Shown piece after piece: positions 14,733-21,935 of a stretch of DNA of 22,073 nucleotides. The translations under genes were made by a program, and so were the position numbers. How positions within the stretch are numbered: position 1 is the first letter of the stretch; every line of letters starts with the position of its first letter. Below the pieces are notes generated by a model. That model made no database searches. It worked only from the letters and a program-made list of their open reading frames with translations, and was not told the origin of the DNA. This DNA is from an uncultured Collinsella sp. Its GTDB lineage: Bacteria; Actinomycetota; Coriobacteriia; Coriobacteriales; Coriobacteriaceae. The stretch spans positions 1-22,073 of the forward strand of contig CABRFG010000038.1 of assembly GCA_902470095.1 (NCBI GenBank), given 5' to 3'.

Positions 14733-16151
14733 CTAACGATCGGCGAGCGGCTTGTACTCCAGCGGCTCGATAACCGGGCGATACGCGGGACGGATGATAC
14801 GGTGCGCGCAGAAGAGCTCTTCCATGCGGTGCGCAGACCAGCCGGCCATGCGGGCGACGGCGAACAGCGGCGTAAAGAGCGTCTCGGGCACGCCGAGCAT
14901 CTTGTAGATAAAGCCCGTGTACAGGTCGATGTTGGCGCAGATGGGCTTGGTCATGCCGTGATCGCGCATCACTTGCGGGGCCAGGCGCTCGATGCGCTCG
15001 ATGAGCGCGAACTCCTCGCCCAGGTCCTTCTTGGCGGCAAGCGTGCGCGCGTAACGGCGGCACACCTCGGCACGCGGGTCGCTCAGCGTATAGACGGCGT
15101 GGCCCATGCCGTAGATGAGACCCGTGCCGTCGAAGGCCTGCTTGTCGAGGATCTTGCCCAGGTAGGCTGCGACCTCGTCCTCGTCCTCCCAATTGGAGAC
15201 ATGCGCACGGATGTCCTCGTGCATAGACACGACCTTGGCATTGGCGCCGCCGTGGCGCGGGCCCTTGAGCGAGCCGATAGCCGCGGCGTAGGCGGAATAC
15301 GGGTCGGTGGCCGAAGACGACAGCACGCGGCAAGCGAAGGTGGAGTTGTTGCCGCCGCCGTGCTCGGCATGCAGCATAAGCATCACGTCGAGCAGCATGG
15401 CCTCGTCGCGGGTGAATGCCATGCCGCCGCGTAGGACCTGCAGGATGGTCTCAGCGGTGGAGAGGCCGGGTGTGGGGTGCGGCACATGAACCTCGGAGCC
15501 GCGGCGCTTGGCGACCGAGGCCATATGTGCGAAGGCGGCGATGCGGGGGAGACGGGCGAGCATGGAGATAGCGACGTCGATTTCGTGCTCGGGTGTAATG
15601 GCATCGGGCTCGGCGTCGAAGGCGTAGAGCAGCAGCACGGCGCGCTGAAGCACATTCATGATGCTCGACGACACCGTGGTCATGGGGAACTCGCGGACGT
15701 ACTCGTCGCTCAGGTGCCTAAAAGCGCCCAGACGTTCGCAAAAACCGTCGAGCTCCTCTTTGGTGGGCAGCGAGCCCGTGATGAGCAGGTAGGCGACCTC
15801 TTCGTAGCCATAGCGATCCTCGGCCTGGGCGTTGTTGACCAGATCCTCGATGCTGTAGCCACGCAGCGTGAGTTTGCCCTGATCGGGCACGACTTTGCCG
15901 TCGACCTTGTTGTAGCCGTGCACGTCCGAGATGCGGGTAAGGCCCGCGACCACGCCCGAGCCGTCGGCATTGCGCAGGCCGCGCTTGACGTTGTGCTCTA
16001 CGAACAGGTCCTCGTCGTACGGGGCGGTCGGCAGGCCGTGGTAAAGGTTTTCGCTTTCGGGCGAAATCTGACGGCTCGCCTCGTAATCCAGAACCAGGCG
16101 GCTCAGGTGGTCATCGAAGCGGTAATAGATTTTCTTGGCGTCGTAGGCCAT
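14733..16151 (-). CDS. gltA: Citrate synthase
   Basis: Condenses oxaloacetate and acetyl-CoA to citrate. The 472-residue product carries the catalytic triad of the family: His264 in LHAEHGGGNNSTF, His351 in GMGHAVYTLSDPRAE, and Asp409 in NIDLYTGFIYKMLG. KGPRHGGANAKVVSM is the conserved substrate-binding segment, and RMAGWSAHRMEE is near the end. The N-terminal 60-70 residues, including YYRFDDHLSRLVLDYEASRQ, are longer than in the compact 370-residue synthases. Citrate versus 2-methylcitrate synthase cannot be fully separated by eye, but no prp genes are near. GAGAGGAG lies five nt before the ATG. The ACT-domain gene is 77 nt upstream on the same strand, and the two may form an operon. In a fermentative coriobacterium this would serve glutamate synthesis rather than a full TCA cycle (inference). 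Confidence 0.95.
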   Translation of the reverse strand: MAYDAKKIYYRFDDHLSRLVLDYEASRQISPESENLYHGLPTAPYDEDLFVEHNVKRGLRNADGSGVVAGLTRISDVHGYNKVDGKVVPDQGKLTLRGYSIEDLVNNAQAEDRYGYEEVAYLLITGSLPTKEELDGFCERLGAFRHLSDEYVREFPMTTVSSSIMNVLQRAVLLLYAFDAEPDAITPEHEIDVAISMLARLPRIAAFAHMASVAKRRGSEVHVPHPTPGLSTAETILQVLRGGMAFTRDEAMLLDVMLMLHAEHGGGNNSTFACRVLSSSATDPYSAYAAAIGSLKGPRHGGANAKVVSMHEDIRAHVSNWEDEDEVAAYLGKILDKQAFDGTGLIYGMGHAVYTLSDPRAEVCRRYARTLAAKKDLGEEFALIERIERLAPQVMRDHGMTKPICANIDLYTGFIYKMLGVPETLFTPLFAVARMAGWSAHRMEELFCAHRIIRPAYRPVIEPLEYKPLADR

Positions 16152-16228
16152 GCGCGCTCCTCTCCGGGCCGCATCGGGGTGACTTGCATGGGCATGCGCG
16201 CGTCAGGCTATCCCCAGCGGCTTGCTCG

Positions 16229-16516
16229 CTACAGGCGGTACATAAAGTTAAAGACATCCTCGCGCTGGATGGACACGTTGACGCCCGAAAGCTCGCCGGC
16301 CTCGGCCAGCGCCTTCTGCAGCTCGGCGAAGTCGAGCTTGGACTCGGCGGTATCGGCCAGCATGGTCATGGTGAAGATGTCCTCGATAATGGACTGCGTG
16401 ATGTCGCGGATGTCGACGTTGGCCTCGCCCAGGACGCGGGTGACGCCGGCGACGATGCCGGGGCGGTTCTTGCCAAGGACGGTGATGACGATACGGGAGG
16501 ACGAGATCTCGGCCAT
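16229..16516 (-). CDS. ACT domain protein (UPF0237-like)
   Basis: A 95-residue, single-domain protein made wholly of an ACT-type regulatory fold. The N-terminal RIVITVLGKNRPGIVAGVTR has the ligand-loop pattern xGxNRPGI of amino-acid-binding ACT domains, followed by LGEANVDIRDITQSIIEDIF and TMTMLAD. The length and sequence fit the UPF0237 group, stand-alone ACT proteins that have been proposed to sense amino acids or other small ligands; no function is established. A ribosome binding site AAAGGG lies six nt upstream of the ATG. It is upstream of gltA on the same strand with a 77-nt gap, so it may be co-transcribed with it. Confidence 0.9.
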   Translation of the reverse strand: MAEISSSRIVITVLGKNRPGIVAGVTRVLGEANVDIRDITQSIIEDIFTMTMLADTAESKLDFAELQKALAEAGELSGVNVSIQREDVFNFMYRL

Positions 16517-16912
16517 GGGAAACCCTTTCGCGTGATTGCGGCGCGCGCGGGGCGCTCCGCTACGGTACAGTGTTCATCATTGTACCTGTCTGGCGCAAAA
16601 AAGGCGCGCTCGCTGCGGCGTTACATGCCTGCAACATGAGCGTAAGGGGGAAGGCCGCACGGGGAAGAGCCGTCTGGCGCGTGTCCGGCTCGTGTTGGGT
16701 TGATTTCCGATCTCAGCCGAACACATTGAGCGGACAGGCCGTTCCCGCAGTCAGCCGAACGCCTCCGACGGCTGATTCCGAACTGGAAGCGGAGGGCATC
16801 CCCGCCCTTCGGTAGGGGATACCGCTCCGCGGCGCATGCCGCGGGCGGCGCCCCTATCGGACCACCGTGACCTCAGTTGGGATGGGCCCAGCACTGCCGC
16901 GTACTCGGTGAG
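16517..16912. other. Gene-free 396-nt stretch between ACT gene and integrase remnant
   Basis: No open frame here has a ribosome binding site or recognisable product. The left end is the probable promoter area of the ACT gene: TACAAT on the minus strand (16579-16584) lies inside the inverted repeat GGTACA/TGTACC (16564-16569, 16581-16586). CAGCCGAAC occurs twice, near 16714 and 16752. The right end holds the long GC-rich hairpin at 16813-16856. The stretch probably marks the edge between core chromosome and the accessory island, but no tRNA or clear attachment core is seen. Confidence 0.5.
16813..16856. repeat. Long GC-rich hairpin near the integrase end
   Basis: TAGGGG (16813-16818) pairs with CCCCTA (16851-16856), CCGC (16822-16825) with GCGG (16845-16848), and CCGCGGC (16827-16833) with GCCGCGG (16838-16844) around GCAT: 17 bp in all. 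It lies 57 nt beyond the recombinase stop. It has no T tract. It could be a terminator relic or part of an attachment region. Confidence 0.55.
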
Positions 16913-17638
16913 CTAGAGCCAACTGTTCGTCTTCACGTCGCGTATGGCGATATTTCGGTCGTCCGGCTCGGTGATGCCGTAGCCGAACGCCTGGAGCGTC
17001 TCGATGGACTCCTGGATCCTCTGTTGGAACATGGGACCCGGATCGACCCTCGGCCCGAGGTGCCCGCGCCAAAGGCACGGCGTGGCGCGCAGCATGTTAT
17101 GGATTTTGGAGATGGGCTCGATGTCGGCGTAGACGTTGAGCGTCGCCATGGCGTCCTTGTGGCCGAGGATCGATTGGAGCGCCTTGATATCGCCGCCTTG
17201 GCGGATCCACTGCGTTGCGAACGTGTGGCGAAGGCCGTGGAACGTGATCAGCTCGTCGTTGGTGCTCATGAGGCCGTTGGTCTCCGAGAACGTCTTGAAC
17301 GCCCTGCGGATATAGCTTGTCGTCGCGAAGGTCGCGCCCGGCTCCGACAGGATGTAGCAGTCCCCGATCTCGACCGCCCCGGTAAGGCCGCGCAAGCGCA
17401 GCTTTCCGCAGTCGATCTCGTGGGTCTCCTTCAGGAAGGGGAGTAGGCCGACCGGGTCGATGGGGATACCCCTGGCGTCATGGGTCTTGGTGTCTTTGAT
17501 GAACGAACCCATTCCCTTCGCGTACGCCACCGAGTGTCTGATCGAGATCAGGCCCGTCTCGAAATCCACATCGCACCACCGAAGGCCGCAGACCTCGCCG
17601 ATTCGCATCCCCGTGTGCAGGGCGAGTACGACCGCCCT
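16913..17638 (-). pseudogene. Tyrosine recombinase (integrase), 5'-truncated
   Basis: The catalytic domain of a phage/ICE-type tyrosine recombinase is intact: Arg in GMRIGEVCGLRWCDVDF (codon 17603-17605), a Lys in the IKDTKTHDARG hairpin, His and Arg in HGLRHTFATQW (17228-17239), His in LGHKD (17159-17161), and the nucleophile Tyr in NVYADI (17130-17132). All six catalytic positions are present, so loss was not by slow decay. Arm- and core-binding domains, some 150 or more residues, are absent: only ten codons precede the first Arg motif before a TAG at 17639-17641. An ATG at 17608 exists but has no ribosome binding site. A C-terminal extension of about 50 residues follows the Tyr. I call it a remnant of the element that brought the neighbouring island. 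Confidence 0.85.
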
Positions 17639-17890
17639 CTAATCCTCGGCGGACCAATCGAGTCCGAACTCCTTTCGGGCATCCTCTTCGCTCATGACTT
17701 CGAGAAGGTCTCCGGGTTGGCAACGAAGGGCGAGGCATAGCTGCTCGAGTGTGTTGAAGCGAATGCCGCGAATATGCCCTTTTTTAATACGGGACAGGTT
17801 CACGGGCGTGGTTCCAATCCTTTCGGCAAGTTCGTTCGAGGAAATCTTTCGCTCGGCCATGATCTTGTCGAGGCGAACAATTACGGGCAT
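17639..17890 (-). CDS. XRE-family transcriptional regulator (YozG-like)
   Basis: An 83-residue DNA-binding protein. The helix-turn-helix covers residues 17-37 (SSNELAERIGTTPVNLSRIK), followed by FNTLEQLCLALRCQPGDLLE, the typical end of the HTH_26/YozG group. MPVIVRLDKIMAERK is the matching opening. About 15 residues (SEEDARKEFGLDWSAED) extend past the usual end. AAGGA lies six nt before the ATG. It is nine nt downstream of the DUF2975-like gene, so the two form an operon, a pairing seen widely in bacteria. The stop codon is in frame with the integrase remnant that follows, which makes this gene one edge of a rearrangement. It is a candidate regulator of its own operon and possibly of the divergent secreted-protein cluster. 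Confidence 0.85.
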   Translation of the reverse strand: MPVIVRLDKIMAERKISSNELAERIGTTPVNLSRIKKGHIRGIRFNTLEQLCLALRCQPGDLLEVMSEEDARKEFGLDWSAED

Positions 17891-17899
17891 GGCGTTTCC

Positions 17900-18412
17900 T
17901 TACGCAATCTCGTCGGAGTCGAGGTACAGCTCTCGGGCGTACAAGAAGAGCTGGGAAAGCATGAACAGGACGATGCCGAGAACCAGAGAGGTCCAATCGA
18001 ATGATGAAGCGATCTCTTGGGCGCCGACGGCCCCCTCGCCGCCAAACATCGAAACGGAGGTTTTGAGTGAGCCGGCGTAGAGGCTGGTGGCAGCTTGAAC
18101 AACGAAGAGAATGCCGAGCACCTTCAAGCATGTCGCAGACCCTTTCTTGAAGGGGTCTCCGCTCTTGATCGTCCACACGAGAACGGCGCTGAGGATGGTC
18201 GTAGCGATACCGATGACGGCAGGGACCAATGTCGAGATCGCAAGGGCTGGATACGCGGGGGAGTCTGCAATTACAGGGTTGTCGAGCACTTCGATTGCTG
18301 GCTTTAAGGAGAACGCCACTTGTGCGATGGCGGTGGCGCAAAGGGTCGCAGAGGCTATCGCACATGCGATGCGGAAGGAATGAAGCCGGGGAGTGCGATT
18401 GTCGGAACTCAT
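17900..18412 (-). CDS. DUF2975-like membrane protein
   Basis: A 170-residue integral membrane protein with four predicted helices, roughly residues 14-36, 52-80, 94-112 and 140-160. The short motif SGDPFKKGSATCLKVLG between helices 2 and 3, and the end LFLYARELYLDSDEIA with an acidic tail, match the DUF2975 pattern (GxPF and FxxGxxLQEExD). Such proteins are usually encoded just ahead of a YozG-like XRE regulator, as here (9-nt gap). Their function is unknown; a membrane partner that influences the regulator is a reasonable guess only. GGAGG is five nt before the ATG. A divergent promoter region with a palindrome lies upstream. Confidence 0.75.
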   Translation of the reverse strand: MSSDNRTPRLHSFRIACAIASATLCATAIAQVAFSLKPAIEVLDNPVIADSPAYPALAISTLVPAVIGIATTILSAVLVWTIKSGDPFKKGSATCLKVLGILFVVQAATSLYAGSLKTSVSMFGGEGAVGAQEIASSFDWTSLVLGIVLFMLSQLFLYARELYLDSDEIA

Positions 18413-18449
18413 AATAACCTCCGAAGAATTTAAAAAACTCAGGTTACTT

Positions 18450-18468
18450 TTTAACAGTTTATGTTAAA
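18450..18468. promoter_or_regulatory. Palindrome in divergent promoter region, candidate XRE operator
   Basis: TTTAACA (18450-18456) and TGTTAAA (18462-18468) form a perfect 7-bp inverted repeat with a 5-nt spacer. On the minus strand it overlaps a possible promoter for the DUF2975/XRE pair (TTGTCG at 18479-18484, TAAACT at 18456-18461, 17-nt spacing). On the plus strand TTGACT (18469-18474) directly follows it and may be a -35 for the secreted-protein gene, though I find no good -10. Confidence 0.5.
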
Positions 18469-18532
18469 TTGACTTTGCCGACAAGTAATCACAGCATGCT
18501 GCAACCGAAACCCCTCTAGATTGGAGAGGATT

Positions 18533-18898
18533 ATGTTCAGTACTGTTAAGTCGTGTAAGCTCTTGGTTTTCCTCGGCCTCGCTCTTTGTCTGTTGCTGCC
18601 GGGAGCCCCCGCTTTTGCGGATACCCCGATGCCTCCTTCCCAGGAGAGCAGCCAGTGTGCCCTCGTTGAGCCCCTCGGGTATACGGACGACGTCGTCGAT
18701 ACCTACTGGAGCTACAGCTGTCCTCGCGGCGTAAGCGGGCACAGCATCTCGATGTTCAACATCTCTTACAAGACGATCTCCTACCGAAATGGCTATCGCC
18801 GATCCGCGCATCATAGGGAATCCCGCCTCGCTGCAATGTGCTCCTGTGGTGTTCTTGGCACAACTGATAAATGGCAATTTGTCTATAGCACCTACTAG
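18533..18898 (+). CDS. Small secreted protein, possibly lactococcin 972-like bacteriocin
   Basis: A 121-residue preprotein. Residues 1-29 are a classical Sec signal: basic start with Lys6 and Lys9, hydrophobic core LLVFLGLALCLLL, and AFA before a predicted cut at Ala29/Asp30. The mature part is 92 residues with four Cys (42, 63, 103, 105), many Ser and Tyr, and two Trp. The spacing of WSYS, SYKTISYRNGYRRSAHH and the closing KWQFVYSTY recalls lactococcin 972-type bacteriocins, but the classic member has no Cys and the similarity is weak. The next two genes encode an ABC transporter, as in that bacteriocin group. GGAG lies six nt before the ATG at 18533; a short 5-bp hairpin (18513-18529) may partly cover it. 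It could instead be an unrelated secreted factor. Confidence 0.65.
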   Translation: MFSTVKSCKLLVFLGLALCLLLPGAPAFADTPMPPSQESSQCALVEPLGYTDDVVDTYWSYSCPRGVSGHSISMFNISYKTISYRNGYRRSAHHRESRLAAMCSCGVLGTTDKWQFVYSTY

Positions 18899-18908
18899 AT
18901 GCGAGGAA

Positions 18909-18931
18909 GGGCCGAGCATTTTGTTCGGCCC
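18909..18931 (+). terminator. Weak hairpin between secreted-protein gene and permease
   Basis: GGGCCGA (18909-18915) pairs with TCGGCCC (18925-18931) around a 9-nt loop, ten nt after the stop. No T tract follows. It may dampen read-through into the transporter genes or stabilise the mRNA of the small gene, allowing more precursor than transporter. Confidence 0.45.
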
Positions 18932-18964
18932 CTCTGTTCCGACTGGATGAGGTTAAGGTTGGCG

Positions 18965-21187
18965 ATGAATATGCTCAAAATCTCGAAGGCGATCTTTAGG
19001 TCGCTTCTCTCCTCCAGGTCGCTCTGTGTTGTCGTTGTTGCGTTGATGGTTCTTTGTGCTCTGCCCGTCCTCAGGAGCGCGGCTGGCATCGACGGACGGG
19101 TCGAATACCTCGAGTCGGGAATAACCCGTGTTGAGCAGGAATTGTCAGCATCCTATGCGGATGCGCTTGTGAATGCGGGGGAGGACGGTGTCTATACCTC
19201 TTCATCAAGCATGCCCGCGCTTCTGTACCCTCTTGCCGCGGGACGTCTTATCTTGGCACCGCTCTCTCCCCTACTTCCGTTTCTGCAGATATCGGATGGA
19301 GAGTACACCTATTATGACGGATCGAAGGAGTACTTGCTATGGGTCGCAACGGCCGTTGCCGTCTCGTTCCTTGCCGCGCGTCTTAACAAACGTGAAAAGC
19401 TCATCATCCAGGCACCGATGGGCGAGCTGGGTAGACTTGTTGCATCGAGCGTATGGGCGAGTGTTTTTGCAATGCTTGCCGTCCTCGCCATCAATCTTCC
19501 AGGGATAATCGCCGCGCTTGTGAAGAATGGCCCGGGCTCGCCGTTCTATCCGATAGGCTACATTCAATATGCGACTCCGGTTATCAAACCGGCTTGGCTG
19601 GTGTTCGCGCAGACGGCCATCTTGCAATTCTTGGTGGCAGCGTTCATCTCGCTTGTCGTTCACCTTGCCGTGAAGATTGCCAATAACCCTACGCTTGGAA
19701 TCGTGTTCGTATGTGCCCTGATGGGGGTGACGATGGTTCCCGGGTATTACGGAAGATCCATCGCTTTACGTGAGTTCGCCCTGTTGAATCCCCTTACGTA
19801 TGCGAACACTGAGTTGACCGTCGGCGCCTATAGCCCGTACCCGACAACGCAGATAGTGAATCTGCCTGGACTTTGCTTCGAGCGTGGCGCGATTGCCCTC
19901 GTATGCGCAATCGGGATCGAGGTGCTGGCAATTAGCCTGCTTTGCGTTGCTGGAAAGAGCGGCTGCGCGTGCTCGATATCCCCGATTTGTCTTGAGAGAG
20001 GTTCCTTCACTGCATCGAGAACGGCAACTCGTTCGAGCGCTTGTGCCTCCGCCGTTGCATACGTAAGAACGATGGGGAAACTGCTCCTGCGTTCTCCTAC
20101 CCTCGCCGTATGCGCGATTGCAATGTCGACGACGATGCTGGCCCCGGCTCTGGTCGAGATGTTTCCTGACGCTGATAACGTTTCCGCTGTTCGGTATAGG
20201 GATGGGGAGCTCCGTTCAATAGATCGGTATCTAGAGCAGAACGCTGCGAATATGGACGTCGAGGGCAAAGCGGCCCTGGAAGACATGCGGGATGCTCTTT
20301 CGGGTTTCGTGTACGCGCCTATGCCTGCGGAGGGGTTTCGAAGCCTTGCGACGTACGAGCGCGCTCGAGGTGAGCTGGGCGCGGCAGATGCGACTCTCCT
20401 GCAATCGATCGGAATCGAGCCGGAGACTCCTTCTCGTGCGGAGGCGCGCGCCCTTCTGCTTGAGTCGATCGCGAGCTTGCCGGACCCCAAGGTTTACGAG
20501 TTAAGTACGAAGATGCCCCCATTAATCCTCCTTTCGTATCTCCAGGCAGCGCTTCCCTCCTTATTTTTGCTGTTGTCCGTGGTTGTCACATCGCTCGCGT
20601 GCACCCACCTGCAGTGTCGTTCCCTTCTGGTTCTCCAGATCCCCGCAACAGCGCATGTGCGTTTTCTGACGGCTGTTGCGCTGGCTCTCCTGCTTGGCTT
20701 GGTGCTGCTTTTGGTGTCGATGGTTCCCGCTGTCGTTGTGTCCGTGATTAAGAACGGTGCGGGTGGATCGGAGTATCCCGTCGCTCTCATTCGGGCGGGA
20801 GCTTCGACAACGTCCATGGTGGGGGAGGCGGTGTTGTGCAGTATTCCGTTGCTGGTCATGGCATACGGCGTGATTTCCGTCGTCGCTGCGTTGACAGCAG
20901 CGATTAGCCGCAACCCCGTTGTCACCGGAATGGTTTGCGCGGTTCTCTTGGTGTTGGGTTCGTTGAGCGCTCATGTTGAAAGCGTGGGCATGGGCGTCGC
21001 GCTGCTGGCTCCATTCGCCTCGTTTGATCCCGCTTCCCAGGTGGGGACGATTGGGTTCCTTGGGCGAGGGACGAACGCGATGCCTTTTGGAGAGGTCGTC
21101 GGCGCATCGGGCGCTCTGCTGGTGGTCTTGGGTGCCGTATCTCCGTTGATGGTGCGCCTGAGTGTTCCAAAGATCGAAAGGGGATGA
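18965..21187 (+). CDS. Large ABC permease of two fused ABC-2-like halves
   Basis: A 740-residue membrane protein next to an ABC ATPase. Each half has a first helix, a long polar extracellular loop, and then a block of about five helices. Half 1: helix near 20-38, loop about 40-120. Half 2: helix near 385-400, loop about 405-530. The halves carry matching segments: ALVKNGPGSPFYPIGYIQY (Lys187) and SVIKNGAGGSEYPVALIRA (Lys596), followed by similar ANNPTLGIVF and SRNPVVTGMV stretches. This shows duplication and fusion within one chain. The size and place resemble the bacteriocin-associated integral membrane protein family of lactococcin 972 clusters, though homology is unproven. The start is uncertain: ATG 18965 has AAGG six nt upstream; 18971, 18947 and 18899 are alternatives. 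Its stop lies five nt before the ATPase start. Confidence 0.8.
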   Translation: MNMLKISKAIFRSLLSSRSLCVVVVALMVLCALPVLRSAAGIDGRVEYLESGITRVEQELSASYADALVNAGEDGVYTSSSSMPALLYPLAAGRLILAPLSPLLPFLQISDGEYTYYDGSKEYLLWVATAVAVSFLAARLNKREKLIIQAPMGELGRLVASSVWASVFAMLAVLAINLPGIIAALVKNGPGSPFYPIGYIQYATPVIKPAWLVFAQTAILQFLVAAFISLVVHLAVKIANNPTLGIVFVCALMGVTMVPGYYGRSIALREFALLNPLTYANTELTVGAYSPYPTTQIVNLPGLCFERGAIALVCAIGIEVLAISLLCVAGKSGCACSISPICLERGSFTASRTATRSSACASAVAYVRTMGKLLLRSPTLAVCAIAMSTTMLAPALVEMFPDADNVSAVRYRDGELRSIDRYLEQNAANMDVEGKAALEDMRDALSGFVYAPMPAEGFRSLATYERARGELGAADATLLQSIGIEPETPSRAEARALLLESIASLPDPKVYELSTKMPPLILLSYLQAALPSLFLLLSVVVTSLACTHLQCRSLLVLQIPATAHVRFLTAVALALLLGLVLLLVSMVPAVVVSVIKNGAGGSEYPVALIRAGASTTSMVGEAVLCSIPLLVMAYGVISVVAALTAAISRNPVVTGMVCAVLLVLGSLSAHVESVGMGVALLAPFASFDPASQVGTIGFLGRGTNAMPFGEVVGASGALLVVLGAVSPLMVRLSVPKIERG

Positions 21188-21192
21188 TCTCG

Positions 21193-21933
21193 ATGATTGA
21201 CCTTCAAACGCTGACGATCTCTTATGGAAAGAAGGTGCTCGTAGATTCGGTGAACGCTGAGTTTGCCCCGGGTACGGTCTACGGTCTCGTCGCTCCGAAC
21301 GGGCATGGAAAGACGACGTTGCTGCGTGCGATGGCAGGTTTGCCGGGTCCTCGCGTGGACGGGAGCATCGTTCTGGATGAGGTGCAGGGTACGGGTGCGA
21401 GAGAGGTCCGTTCTATGATCTTCTATGCACCTGGTGAGGGGACGCTGCTGTATCCCGGATTGCGTGCGGAAGATCACCTCAAGATGGTTTGCGATATGTG
21501 GCCGCATGCTCGCGATATCGAAGAGATAGTGGAACAAACGCAGATAGGCGAGTTCGCGAAGATGAGGATCCGCACTCTGAGCCAGGGCATGAAGCAGCAG
21601 CTTACCCTGGCGATTGCGTATGCGACGGGCGCGCGGTACCTTCTATTAGATGAGCCCATGAACGCGCTCGACCCCAGCAGGGTGGACTTGCATTCCGAGA
21701 TTCTCAGGAAGCTGGCCGATTCTGGTACGTGCATCATCATGTCATCCCACATCTTGGATTCGGTCGATAGGCTGTGCGATGAGATTCTGTTTTTGAAGGA
21801 TGGGAGGCTCATTAGAAGCATTCCGCAAGATGATGCTGCGCCGAAGTCTCCTGGATCCCATTTCGCAAAGCCTGCCGGACGCGCCGAGGGTGCGCTAAGC
21901 ACGTATCGGCGACTCTACGAAAAGGGCGGGTAG
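21193..21933 (+). CDS. ABC transporter ATP-binding protein with E-loop
   Basis: The 246-residue ATPase powers the preceding permease. Walker A is PNGHGKTT (35-42), the signature LSQGMKQQ (129-136), Walker B YLLLDEP (149-155) with a D-loop ALDP, and the H-loop His186 in SSHIL. Where most ABC ATPases have the Q-loop Gln, this one has FYAPGEGTLLYPGL with Glu82, resembling the E-loop of lantibiotic self-immunity (LanF) and BcrA-type ATPases. The signature LSxGMKQ is also that of the LanF/CcmA side of the family rather than the MacB-like LSGGxxQR type. A tail of about 45 residues follows the core. ATG 21193 is preferred, with AAAGGGG nine nt upstream; ATG 21184 overlaps the permease stop but sits directly on that site. 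Either way the two genes are translationally coupled. Confidence 0.92.
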   Translation: MIDLQTLTISYGKKVLVDSVNAEFAPGTVYGLVAPNGHGKTTLLRAMAGLPGPRVDGSIVLDEVQGTGAREVRSMIFYAPGEGTLLYPGLRAEDHLKMVCDMWPHARDIEEIVEQTQIGEFAKMRIRTLSQGMKQQLTLAIAYATGARYLLLDEPMNALDPSRVDLHSEILRKLADSGTCIIMSSHILDSVDRLCDEILFLKDGRLIRSIPQDDAAPKSPGSHFAKPAGRAEGALSTYRRLYEKGG

Positions 21934-21935
21934 AA

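Noticed and set aside
15477..16535. 352-codon plus-strand frame opposite gltA and the ACT gene
   Set aside because: Runs across two well-supported minus-strand genes and their gap; Val/Asp/Gly-rich shadow product.
16570..16815. 81-codon plus-strand frame in the gap before the integrase remnant
   Set aside because: No ribosome binding site, composition without any motif, and it crosses the likely promoter of the ACT gene.
16517..16912. tRNA gene as integration site of the island
   Set aside because: No cloverleaf, anticodon arm or T-loop sequence could be traced on either strand.
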